From: Nitrososphaerales archaeon
GTDB lineage: Archaea > Thermoproteota > Nitrososphaeria > Nitrososphaerales > JACPRH01
NCBI GenBank assembly: GCA_030754585.1
Contig: JASMAB010000004.1
Span: 1 to 47,216 of the forward strand
Direction: 5' to 3'
DNA: 47,216 bases
In this document: positions 9,547 through 17,381 of the stretch, piece by piece
Layout of the letters: each line of letters opens with the position of its first letter
Numbering within the stretch: position 1 is the first letter of the stretch
Position numbers and translations under genes: made by a program
Notes under the pieces: generated by a model
Databases searched by the model: none
Seen by the model: the letters and a program-made list of their open reading frames with translations, nothing else
Told to the model about the DNA's origin: nothing

Positions 9547-10821
9547 ATGGATCTGTCTTTGCCACGTGGATTACGTGATTTGGGGCCAGATGATTATGAG
9601 GCACTGGAGAGAGTGAGGTCTACCTTCATTGCTGTTGCTAAAGTGTTTGACTTTAGGTTAATGGAGCCTTCTCCCATAGAAAAACTTCATATTTTAGAAT
9701 CTAAAAGTGGGCCAGGTATAAGAGAAGAAGTATATCATTTCAAAGATAAAGGTGGTAGGGAGGTAGGATTGCGATTTGATCTTACAATTGGGCTAACAAG
9801 ATATATATCCTCAGACCGTGGACTTCCACTTCCTGTCAAATTAGGTGCCTTCTCTAGTATGTGGCGGTATGATGAACCACAGTACGGTAGGTATAGATGG
9901 TTCTATCAATGGAATGTTGAGATATTTGGTACTAAAAATGTAGATTCAGATGCTGAGATTATTGATTTTACTTCAACTCTCTGCAATAAACTTGGATTAA
10001 GAGGGTTATCATTCGAAATAGGTGACCGAACCATTATTGACGAGTTCATATCTACCAAACTAGGCATTCAAAGAAATGATGAAGTGACTACCTTGTTGAG
10101 AGTAATTGATAAACTTGAAAGAAAAACAGAAGAGGAAATACTTGATGAATATAGTTCTAAAGGAGTGAAAAGAGATGCTCTGATAAAAATGATGAATTTT
10201 GGTGGTTTGAAAGGTGAACCTGATTTTGTTCTCAGGTCTTTAAAAGAAGAAGGTCTAACTAATACCAAGAGCTTAGAATATTTGATAGATACTCTAAAGA
10301 CACGGGGAGTAGATGGGGTAACCTTGAATATGGGAATCGTGCGTGGTTTGGACTACTATACTGGAATTGTGTTCGAGGTATTTGCGGAGGCACGAAATCT
10401 TGGCGCGTTGGCAGGTGGTGGACGTTACGATATTTTACCCGAAATATTCGGCAGAAAGGATAGTGGTGCAACTGGAGTTGCGGGTGGTGTAGATAGAATG
10501 TTATTAGCTCTACAAAATTCTAAAATGGATAGAAGTGAAGATAATAAAGTATTTGTGGGATATGTTGGTGAAAAGATGGCAAGTGTAGCTACCGAAATAG
10601 CTTCATTATTAAGGAATAACGAGATACCCACAATTCTAGAAATTTCAGGTAAAAATCTTAGAAAACAGTTTGAATATGCTTCCGGGATTGCATCTTTTTT
10701 CGTGATTGTTGGGCCTATTGATTACAAAGAAGGAAAAGTGACTCTGAGAGATTTGAGTAGCGGAGCAGAGATAAAAATATCCAAGAAAGATATTGTTGAA
10801 AGAATAAGAAGTGGTTTTTAG
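9547..10821 (+). CDS. hisS: histidyl-tRNA synthetase
   Basis: A class-II aminoacyl-tRNA synthetase that charges tRNA-His; 424 aa, normal for an archaeal HisRS. Motif 1 region MEPSPIEKLHILESKSG, motif 2 around SSMWRYDEPQYGRYRWFYQW, the HisRS-specific RGLDYYTGIVFEVF, motif 3 region with GGGRYD and GATGVAGGVDRML, and a C-terminal anticodon-binding domain (about 335-424) are all visible. The ATG start gives the expected LPRGLRDLGPDDYEAL N-terminus. It lies 13 bp after rfcS. A 20-bp palindrome starts 19 bp after its stop. Confidence 0.97.
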   Translation: MDLSLPRGLRDLGPDDYEALERVRSTFIAVAKVFDFRLMEPSPIEKLHILESKSGPGIREEVYHFKDKGGREVGLRFDLTIGLTRYISSDRGLPLPVKLGAFSSMWRYDEPQYGRYRWFYQWNVEIFGTKNVDSDAEIIDFTSTLCNKLGLRGLSFEIGDRTIIDEFISTKLGIQRNDEVTTLLRVIDKLERKTEEEILDEYSSKGVKRDALIKMMNFGGLKGEPDFVLRSLKEEGLTNTKSLEYLIDTLKTRGVDGVTLNMGIVRGLDYYTGIVFEVFAEARNLGALAGGGRYDILPEIFGRKDSGATGVAGGVDRMLLALQNSKMDRSEDNKVFVGYVGEKMASVATEIASLLRNNEIPTILEISGKNLRKQFEYASGIASFFVIVGPIDYKEGKVTLRDLSSGAEIKISKKDIVERIRSGF

Positions 10822-10840
10822 AGATATCATTATCTTTTTC

Positions 10841-10860
10841 TCTTAATCTTAAGATTAAGA
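10841..10860. repeat. 20-bp perfect palindrome after hisS
   Basis: TCTTAATCTTAAGATTAAGA is its own reverse complement. As RNA it could fold into an 8-bp stem with a TTAA loop. It lies in the 211-bp gap between hisS and the voltage-sensor-like gene and follows a T-rich run (CTTTTTC). It may be part of a hisS terminator or a dyad operator for the next gene; the sequence does not decide. Nothing else in this gap is recognisable except a TTTTATATCCC stretch near 10968. Confidence 0.5.
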
Positions 10861-11032
10861 TAAAAATGACCAGATGTTTTCATAATCTTTTCGAAGAGCC
10901 CAACATTAGAAAGGAAACACAGATAACCGTAAATTTTCTTCGCTTTTGATTATTAAGACTGTTTGACTTTTATATCCCAGGAAGTTGACAATGCAATATT
11001 TTCATTGGCGATGATAATTATTAATTGTAGTC

Positions 11033-11479
11033 TTGGGTTCAGCGAAAGATTCAGGTCTCCCATTTCGGGATAGTACTTCATATAGTTACGAATCTATAAG
11101 GTATTGGAATCACTTTGTTGATCTCGCCACTATTATTTGGCTTGCAGCATTCATGATTAGTTTATTGGGATCTGATCTAGGATTCATAATAATTGATTCT
11201 AGCATATTATATCTAGCTGATACAATAACCCTTTTCATATTACCTATATTCATTATAGATCTAATGATTAAGTTTTATTCTTTTGGGCACTCAAAATCTT
11301 TCTTCAAGGAGCACTGGATCTCCATTATTATGGTAGTGCCATACTTTCGAATTTTTAAAATATTGAAGTTAGTCAAGGTAGTAGGACTTATCAGATTCAA
11401 TCGTATTCCACAAGCAATAAAGAGTATTTTGAATTTAGCAAAGATGGTCTATAAGGTTTTGAATTTTTCTAAGCATTAA
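11033..11479 (+). CDS. stand-alone voltage-sensor-like membrane protein
   Basis: A 148-aa protein starting at TTG with four hydrophobic segments (about 28-46, 57-79, 93-104 and 105-122). The last one has basic residues at three-residue intervals (R106, K109, K112, K115, then R121 and R124), which is the S4 pattern of voltage-sensor domains. The second has the IFIIDLMIKF pattern, like the S2 charge-transfer site. No S5-pore-S6 follows: the protein stops after a short basic amphipathic helix. It therefore resembles the sensor half of a voltage-gated cation channel, as in voltage-sensor-only proteins or proton channels, or a truncated channel. The reading is from residue pattern only. It is transcribed alone, 211 bp after hisS. 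Confidence 0.6.
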   Translation: MGSAKDSGLPFRDSTSYSYESIRYWNHFVDLATIIWLAAFMISLLGSDLGFIIIDSSILYLADTITLFILPIFIIDLMIKFYSFGHSKSFFKEHWISIIMVVPYFRIFKILKLVKVVGLIRFNRIPQAIKSILNLAKMVYKVLNFSKH

Positions 11480-11758
11480 ATTCTTACGATTAATAATCAA
11501 TATCTTAATGGGTAGTGATCTAACTTCTTCTCTTTAAAGTTAATATGTAGTTAAAGTCATAACCAGTTTTTAAGAAGGTCTGTTTTCATATATTTTTTCA
11601 AGTGTTAGATTTGTTCATCTCTGGAAGAATATTTTTCACATCGATTTAAAGAATATTTAAATTGTTTTTTCACCAATCTGATTATTAAAGTTAAGCGTAA
11701 AGTTAAAACAGAACATTCAAAGAATGAGGCGGTATGGGACCGTAGCTCAGCATGGTTA

Positions 11759-11779
11759 ACTGAGTGATCTCAGGCCTAG
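11759..11779 (+). other. tRNA-Ile intron 1 (D arm, between positions 21 and 22)
   Basis: A 21-nt intron at the end of the D loop. A 5-bp intron helix CTGAG/CTCAG closes on loop TGAT. The bulges are TAA (11757-11759) and AGG (11778-11780). The central helix TGGT/GCCT has three of four pairs, one of them G-U, so this is a relaxed bulge-helix-bulge. Removal gives the usual tRNA-Ile GGTTA-GAGC junction. Confidence 0.85.
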
Positions 11780-11788
11780 GAGCGTTCG

Positions 11789-11817
11789 AATGGTGATAGT
11801 AATGTTTCCATGGCGAT
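11789..11817 (+). other. tRNA-Ile intron 2 (anticodon stem, between positions 30 and 31)
   Basis: A 29-nt intron with a complete bulge-helix-bulge. The central helix CGTT/GGCG has four pairs including two G-U. The bulges are CGA (11787-11789) and ATG (11816-11818). The inner helix ATGG/CCAT is perfect. Removal restores TTCGG pairing with CCGAA. Confidence 0.88.
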
Positions 11818-11830
11818 GCTGATAACCGAA

Positions 11831-11851
11831 TTGGTGTACAAACCACGGGAA
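11831..11851 (+). other. tRNA-Ile intron 3 (variable region, between positions 43 and 44)
   Basis: A 21-nt intron. The inner helix TGGT/ACCA has a 6-nt loop. The central helix ACCG/CGGG has three pairs plus an A/G mismatch. The bulges are AAT (11829-11831) and AAA (11850-11852). Flanking sequence identity allows a shift of up to three bases without changing the mature product; the bulge rule places it here. Confidence 0.82.
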
Positions 11852-11888
11852 AGGTCCCCGGTTCAAATCCGGGCGGTCCCATACGAGT

Positions 11889-12662
11889 TTATTTTAGACG
11901 GTATATCGTCTTTGAATATACCTTCTTGAACCCATTATTCCTGTAAAAGCTTTCTAAGTTATTTTTTTGAAGAAATTGTAGAATTAGAGAATCATTATTT
12001 CGCTCTTTAGATCGTGTTACAGCAGCCTTTAAAATACTTGACACAATACCTCGGTTTCTAAACTCCTTAAGAGATCCAAGAACATAGATACCTCCTACAC
12101 TATTCTTGGAATATAGTGCAGCACAACCAGCTGCTTTTCCGCCAATATATGCAATATAGAAGTCAATGTCAGAACGAGGGAAAAGAAACCTATTTCTTAC
12201 GGAATATTCCTGAACCTGAGAAAGAGGAATCTCAAAAGAACTCGCAAAGATTCTGATCCATTTCTTTATCGCTTCCATACCGACCCGTCTTACCCGAATA
12301 TTATCGTCATTAAAATCAGATTCTGGGCCTACATATTCCATAATATTGAGTTGATCCCACTCCTTAAATCCGTTATCTTCGAGTATCCTTTTAAAATCAC
12401 TAGGAGAAGTGAGTGGCGATAAATAGAAACATTGAATAATTCTTTTTCTTCTGAATTTGGAAGCTATTCTATTCAGAACTTCAACAGCTTCTTGAGATGC
12501 ACAATTGATACTGGTAGCATGATTATACAGTGGATCGTCTGCAAGTTTTTCATTTATGAATATCTGTGCATATCCAACATCTTGGAAGACAGAAAAAAAA
12601 GAAAACCAAGAATTTTCATTTTCTTCAAACTGCTTTAATTTGTTCAAAGAATCCATATTCAT
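11889..12662 (-). CDS. GNAT-family N-acetyltransferase
   Basis: A 257-aa protein whose C-terminal half is a GNAT fold. AYIGGKAAGCAALYSKNS leads into GIYVLGSLKEFRNRGIVSSI, the acetyl-CoA-binding motif A (usual R/Q-x-x-G-x-G/A, here RNRGIV). It ends with the FYRNNGFKKV motif that is common at the family's C-terminus. The N-terminal half (about 1-125) may be a degenerate second GNAT domain. The acyl acceptor cannot be read from the sequence. It starts 5 bp after cysS on the same strand, so they are one transcription unit, and it ends 7 bp from the tRNA-Ile gene. Confidence 0.8.
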   Translation of the reverse strand: MNMDSLNKLKQFEENENSWFSFFSVFQDVGYAQIFINEKLADDPLYNHATSINCASQEAVEVLNRIASKFRRKRIIQCFYLSPLTSPSDFKRILEDNGFKEWDQLNIMEYVGPESDFNDDNIRVRRVGMEAIKKWIRIFASSFEIPLSQVQEYSVRNRFLFPRSDIDFYIAYIGGKAAGCAALYSKNSVGGIYVLGSLKEFRNRGIVSSILKAAVTRSKERNNDSLILQFLQKNNLESFYRNNGFKKVYSKTIYRLK

Positions 12663-12667
12663 TCACC

Positions 12668-13873
12668 TTAAGCCTCAAGACCTAGTATTGCAAGCATTTT
12701 CAGAAGTTCATTTAGCAAATCCTGATTCACACCTACCATATCTTTATCTACCGCCCTTATCAAAAATATTAATGCGTTAAGAGCTTTTGGAATATCAAGG
12801 TCATTCTCTAGGGACCCGTAAAAATTACTGATATGGTTCTGGAAACGTGTTTGTACATTAGAATTATTGTGGTCCCTTCTGGAATTAATTACTCTTTTTC
12901 TTAAACGTTTAACTGTGTTTCTGATTAGAGTAACTTGTCCTTCAAAATCTTTAATATCATTCCTTCTCAAATTGAATGTTTCACGATAGTGACGTGAAAG
13001 GAGGCAAAGTTTTAAGACGTCAGGATCCCATTGATCAAGAGCATCTTTCAATGAAATAATATTGCCGAGTGATTTTGACATTTTTTCGCCTTCTAAGAGG
13101 AGTAGCCCTGTATGAATCCAGTATTTCACAAATGGATGCTGACTAATAAAAGATTCACCTTGTGCAATTTCTGCTTCATGATGCGGAAAAATCAAATCCA
13201 CTGCTCCACCATGAATATCATATCCTCCTCTGAAAACAGATAGAGATATGGCGGTATCTTCTATGTGCCACCCAGGTTGTCCAATCCCGAACTTACTCTT
13301 AAAATATTGGGGTTTTCCAATTCCACTTCTCCAGAGGAGAAAGTCTCTCTGATCTCGCTTCTTTGGATCTGGATTTAATCTTCTAAGCATTAGTTCACAT
13401 GGTGTTTGATTTGATAGTAATCCATAGTCGGGAAAACTAGATACGTCAAAAAAAATGTCTCCATCCACTTGATATGCATGCCCATTCTTGATAAGATGAT
13501 CTATCTGGTATTCTATTTCATTAAGGTAATTAGATGCTTTATGGAAGGCATTTATACTATTTATCCTGAACCTTTCTAAGCTTGTGATGAATTCTTGAGT
13601 GTATCTTTCCGCTAAATCTTCAAAATTTATTCCTTCCATTTCAGCTTTTTCAAATACTTTGTCGTCAAGATCTGTTATATTTACAATAAAGATTGTTACG
13701 AAACCCTTCATCTTTAGATACCTAACTAGCACATCATAAACTAAGTAGGTTCGAGCATGTCCTAAATGGGTGCTGTCATAAACTGTAGGGCCACATACAA
13801 ATATTTTTACAACACCATCTTCTCGTGATTGAAACTCCTCATTTTCACCTGATAAGGTATTATATAATTTCAG
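12668..13873 (-). CDS. cysS: cysteinyl-tRNA synthetase, probable CTG start
   Basis: A class-I synthetase that charges tRNA-Cys. The ORF track begins at GTG 13732, but the frame is open upstream to a TAA at 13925-13927, and this part encodes indispensable sequence: KLYNTLSGENEEF, the zinc Cys in VCGPTVYD and the HIGH-type motif HLGHART. No ATG, GTG or TTG occurs there. A CTG at 13871-13873 sits where the family's Met is expected, about 23 bp after a TTTAAA box, so leaderless CTG initiation is my best reading; 401 aa result. KMSKS is present (EGEKMSKSLGN). The usual GWHIEC zinc ligand is replaced by Asp (GWHIED), while FPHHEAEIAQ keeps His and Glu. The C-terminus is shorter than in bacterial forms. 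Confidence 0.88.
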   Translation of the reverse strand: MKLYNTLSGENEEFQSREDGVVKIFVCGPTVYDSTHLGHARTYLVYDVLVRYLKMKGFVTIFIVNITDLDDKVFEKAEMEGINFEDLAERYTQEFITSLERFRINSINAFHKASNYLNEIEYQIDHLIKNGHAYQVDGDIFFDVSSFPDYGLLSNQTPCELMLRRLNPDPKKRDQRDFLLWRSGIGKPQYFKSKFGIGQPGWHIEDTAISLSVFRGGYDIHGGAVDLIFPHHEAEIAQGESFISQHPFVKYWIHTGLLLLEGEKMSKSLGNIISLKDALDQWDPDVLKLCLLSRHYRETFNLRRNDIKDFEGQVTLIRNTVKRLRKRVINSRRDHNNSNVQTRFQNHISNFYGSLENDLDIPKALNALIFLIRAVDKDMVGVNQDLLNELLKMLAILGLEA

Positions 13874-13978
13874 TTTATTGCCACACTGAACCTTTAAATT
13901 GAAGTATTCATAAGATTTCGGATATTACTAATATATTGAAACGTTATTGATAAGTTATTCCTATTAGTATCTATTGGT

Positions 13979-14308
13979 GTGCGGAAAAAATTCCAAGAGA
14001 GACAGATAAAAAGCATCGTAGAATTGACGAAAATAATTGGGGCTATGGAATTAGATGATGGAGTGAGGTTATTGGGATGTAATGAAGACTTGCAGGGTGG
14101 TGGTTTCATCTTTATTTCAATTGTGCATTCATTAATCAAATCCAATCAGAAATATTGTATTAATACTACTGAGCGTATTTTTAATAAAGAGTCAGGAATA
14201 TATTTACCTGGTGGAGAAGAGAAGTTTCTATATGCTTCGGATGTTGAAGAGGTGATGAAGCACATTGAGAAGAATGCTTTGAAGCCTCTAGAAGCTTGGT
14301 GTTACTGA
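13979..14308 (+). CDS. hypothetical protein, 109 aa
   Basis: Not recognised. GTG start, 109 aa, no signal peptide or clear membrane segment. The N-terminus is basic and helical, the middle is Gly-rich ([13 protein letters not shown]), and a [10 protein letters not shown] helix is near the end. It is transcribed divergently from cysS, and its stop overlaps the 3' end of the endonuclease III gene by 7 bp. Composition looks coding, but I found no motif that assigns a function. Confidence 0.5.
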   Translation: MRKKFQERQIKSIVELTKIIGAMELDDGVRLLGCNEDLQGGGFIFISIVHSLIKSNQKYCINTTERIFNKESGIYLPGGEEKFLYASDVEEVMKHIEKNALKPLEAWCY

Positions 14309-15018
14309 GATTTTTTTACTTTCAAAATGTAGTATGCGCAGTGTATTCTGAGATTACATATTATACATCTGGGACCAATTGGTTTACATATAGTCTTTCC
14401 GAATCGTACAAATATATCATTAAGATTCAACCAATATTTTTTATCAATTATCTCTGTCAGTCTAACTTCTGTTTCTTCAGGAGTTCTAGTCTGGACAAGG
14501 TTTAGGCGATTTGATATGCGGTGAACATGTGTATCAACAGGTATGGCAGGCTTTTTAAAACCATAGACAAGTACACAGTTAGCTGTTTTGCGACCTACTG
14601 AAGGTAATGATAAAAGACTTTCCATATCTTCAGGAACCTTACCGTTAAATTTAACGAGCAACAATTGTGATACTTGCTTAATCCGTCTAGCTTTCACCCT
14701 ATAGAATCCGGTTGATCGGATAAGACTCTGAACTTCTTCATCATTTGCTTCTGCAAGGTCTGAAGGTGTGTTAAATCTCATAAAGAGTTGTTCTGCGGCT
14801 TTTGAAGTCATTTCATCTTTAGTTCGATGTGATAATATGGTGCCTATCAGAACTTTGAAAGGATCACTACCCCAGTTGACACTTATCTGATTTAGAGCAG
14901 TTTGATTACCCAAATATTCTTTCAGCATTTTAGAGACTTCGATTAAAACTATCTTTACGGGTGGCGGTTTTAGTACTTTCAAAATATTTTGTTGTTCTTT
15001 GATTGTTAAGGTGTTCAA
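14302..15018 (-). CDS. nth: endonuclease III (DNA glycosylase/AP lyase)
   Basis: Removes oxidised pyrimidines and cleaves abasic sites in base-excision repair. The 238-aa protein has the helix-hairpin-helix [13 protein letters not shown] with the catalytic Lys, the GPD-type segment [14 protein letters not shown] with the catalytic Asp, and a C-terminal 4Fe-4S cluster with the exact endonuclease III spacing C-x6-C-x2-C-x5-C ([17 protein letters not shown]). It starts at TTG (15016-15018). It appears monocistronic. Confidence 0.94.
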   Translation of the reverse strand: MNTLTIKEQQNILKVLKPPPVKIVLIEVSKMLKEYLGNQTALNQISVNWGSDPFKVLIGTILSHRTKDEMTSKAAEQLFMRFNTPSDLAEANDEEVQSLIRSTGFYRVKARRIKQVSQLLLVKFNGKVPEDMESLLSLPSVGRKTANCVLVYGFKKPAIPVDTHVHRISNRLNLVQTRTPEETEVRLTEIIDKKYWLNLNDIFVRFGKTICKPIGPRCIICNLRIHCAYYILKVKKSQ

Positions 15019-15256
15019 ATATATTTCATCTGCGTTTTCTTTTTTTAGGTCTTTTTACGGTTTAGTTTTTTAATATGTTTTAGTACGAATTCTGTGATGT
15101 TGAAGATACCATATCCGGCACAATCATAAGATATTCATTATAGTATAAATAGTAATTATAAATTTAAAATGATAAACAGTTATGTGGTTATTTTTAATAC
15201 ACATGTCTCTTAGTTAGATATTGCTGTATTTGATATTTTCTGGCTAGTGTCCCGGC

Positions 15257-15921
15257 CTGAAGATATCTTGGGTTGGTCATGACTGCTTCAGGATAGAAAA
15301 TGATACAGTAAATTACACAGATCCATTCAACATAAATGGAGGAAGATGTGTCGATTTTGATTCTGGTAGCATAGCCGAATTTTGATCACTTCAGTCCAGA
15401 TGATATTCAGAATATATCTTCAGAATCGACCGCAATAGTTGTGCCTCAAGACTGTATATCATGTTTGGAGTATACTGACCTGATGGAAGTGAAGACTGGG
15501 GTATCTGACGAATGGATAGATGCATTTGGAGTGAATGTAAAAGCTGTACCAGCATACAATGTCAATAAATTCAGTCCATATGGAGTCCCGTTTCACCCTA
15601 GTCAAATGGGAGGGGTTGGTTTTGTATTCAAAGTGGGTGAGATGATCTTTTATCATACTGGTGATACTGACTTCATACCAGAGATGGATGGGTTATATGT
15701 AGACTTGATGTTGATACCTGTAGGTGGAACGTATTTTATGATTTATGAAGAAGCACATGCAATTGAAAAAAAATAATCCAAAACTCGCTTTCCCAATGCA
15801 TTTTGGAAGTATAATAAGAAATAGAGTTGATGCCCAGAAATTCAGTGATCTTGCAAGCAGTAGAGTTAAGATTCTGGAAAAAGGAGATGTAGATTATCTA
15901 TTTATTTCTGAGACACAATAG
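15257..15921 (+). pseudogene. decayed metallo-beta-lactamase-fold hydrolase
   Basis: Three frames are needed to read one protein. Frame 2 from a CTG at 15257 gives LKISWVGHDCFRIEND. Around 15340-15385 the frame is broken where the HxHxDH metal motif should be; only NFDHFSPDDI remains, after an in-frame TAG. The ORF 15441-15776 then reads through FYHTGDTDF and LIPVGGTYFM, both typical of UlaG-type metal-dependent hydrolases, and ends after an A8 run. A +1 shift continues with PKLAFPMHFG to the TAG at 15919-15921. Loss of the first metal-binding histidines and at least two frameshifts mark it as inactive, unless the assembly is wrong here. Confidence 0.8.
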
Positions 15922-15953
15922 AAGTACTGTTAATAGAAGTTAGATTACGGTGT

Positions 15954-17168
15954 ATGGAGATAAAAGGGGGGGAAAATATTCATAAAATTTTATTAAAACC
16001 CCTTGTATTGCTAAGTGTAGTTACTTTCCTAATATTCTTCAGTTTTGCCTTGCAACGACCATTTATTCCAGTTTTTATGGAAGAAAAACTTGGCGCTTCA
16101 ATTCTTGAGGTTGGTTATGCAGCTTCAATTCTTGGATTGACAGGTGTTCTCTTAGCCGTTCCAGCAGGTTTTATTTCAGATCGAATAGGTAGACGTATAC
16201 CCATTATCATTGGTACCTTTTTTTGGACAGGCTCTCTAGCGTATATATCGATCGCCACAGATCCATTACATGTAATATTAAGCTTCGCAGTTGCAGGTGC
16301 AGGAACTGTACTTTTCGATGCATCAATATCTGCTTATGTAGGAGATATCTCCTCCCCAGATAAACTTGGTAGAGTATATGGAATATTTAACGCTGCTATT
16401 CAGGCGGGCTTTGCAACCGGTCCAATAGTGGGAGCATTACTTATTATGCAGATGGGTTATAGAGATACATTTCTAGCGACTGCAGTACTACCAATGATAG
16501 CTATCGTTATTGTTATTGGTACAAGAGCTCATAGTAATGTTAATGCTAATGAAAAGATTGAAGATTCGTTAAAGCCCATCAAGATTTACCGAAGTGGAGT
16601 TATTTGGACAGGTTGGATATCGATTTTCTGTTTCAGCCTCTTGCTAGCAGGTGTTGGCGTATTAGCTCCTCTTTATGTCAAGTTTCTAGGATTTAATGAG
16701 TTTTTTATAGGCGCCCTTTTTACTACTCAAGCTCTTACTGGTGCATTTGGACGACTCCCGTTCGGACGTCTTATTGATAACACAAAAAGAATCACCCATT
16801 TTATGGAATGGGGATTGTTGATTATGGCGATGTCCACCATAGGATTTGTTTTATCTTCAGATGGAGGATGGTTGTTGCTCATGATGGCTTTGTTTGGTCT
16901 TGGATTTTCCTTAGCTTTTATGAGCGCTACTGTGAATATTGCTCGTGGAACCAATGTTTCTAATCGTGGATTAGCAATGGGGTTTGGAAGTATGTTTAGG
17001 TTTGCAGGTTTTACGGTTGGACCTTGGATTGGCAGTCTTGTGGCATCGAGCCAGGATTCTCTTAATATGGGATTTACTAATGGATTTATTGCTATGGCAT
17101 TTTTTTCTCTTATCAGTATACCTCTACTTCTAATAATTGAAAACTGGCATAAAGGTAAGGATATGTAA
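15954..17168 (+). CDS. major facilitator superfamily transporter
   Basis: A 404-aa integral membrane protein with about 12 hydrophobic segments. It carries the MFS loop 2-3 signature GFISDRIGRRIPII (about 75-88), a second-half counterpart FGRLIDNTKR, and a cytoplasmic central loop rich in charged residues (about 187-203). The fold is that of drug- or sugar-type secondary carriers; the substrate cannot be inferred. It starts with ATG 33 bp after the MBL pseudogene, with no partner gene. The nearest downstream gene is a secreted protein 213 bp away. Confidence 0.88.
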   Translation: MEIKGGENIHKILLKPLVLLSVVTFLIFFSFALQRPFIPVFMEEKLGASILEVGYAASILGLTGVLLAVPAGFISDRIGRRIPIIIGTFFWTGSLAYISIATDPLHVILSFAVAGAGTVLFDASISAYVGDISSPDKLGRVYGIFNAAIQAGFATGPIVGALLIMQMGYRDTFLATAVLPMIAIVIVIGTRAHSNVNANEKIEDSLKPIKIYRSGVIWTGWISIFCFSLLLAGVGVLAPLYVKFLGFNEFFIGALFTTQALTGAFGRLPFGRLIDNTKRITHFMEWGLLIMAMSTIGFVLSSDGGWLLLMMALFGLGFSLAFMSATVNIARGTNVSNRGLAMGFGSMFRFAGFTVGPWIGSLVASSQDSLNMGFTNGFIAMAFFSLISIPLLLIIENWHKGKDM

Positions 17169-17381
17169 TAAAAAATCCTATTTAGGTTTTCTCGATATTC
17201 ACTCTTGTAATAGATTTCTGCACCTTTGGTTAATATTGAGAATTCAATTAAATAGCAATATTCCTGGAACTATATTTTAAGAATATTTATAGAAATCCAT
17301 CATCAATAATAAGATTATAGTGTCAATAGTAGATATGAAAGGTTTATATGGTTTATTCATTGCCTATAACGACTGAATAGA

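Larger units (their letters stand above)
11736..11881 (+). tRNA. tRNA-Ile (GAU) interrupted by three introns
   Basis: The precursor is 146 nt. Removing three segments (11759-11779, 11789-11817, 11831-11851) leaves a 75-nt canonical tRNA. The acceptor GGGACCG pairs fully with CGGTCCC. The D stem is GCTC/GAGC with loop AGCATGGTTA. The anticodon stem TTCGG/CCGAA carries loop CTGATAA, giving anticodon GAU. The variable loop is AGGTC, the T stem CCCGG/CCGGG with loop TTCAAAT, and the discriminator is A. No CCA is encoded. Every stem pairs perfectly only after all three removals. In each case cutting after the second base of a 3-nt bulge restores the tRNA. The downstream acetyltransferase gene ends 7 bp away on the other strand. 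Confidence 0.92.

Noticed and set aside
11894-11909. Inverted repeat AGACG...CGTCT next to the tRNA
   Set aside because: It lies within the last codons of the acetyltransferase gene and is short; no sign of an attachment site or tRNA 3'-end duplication.
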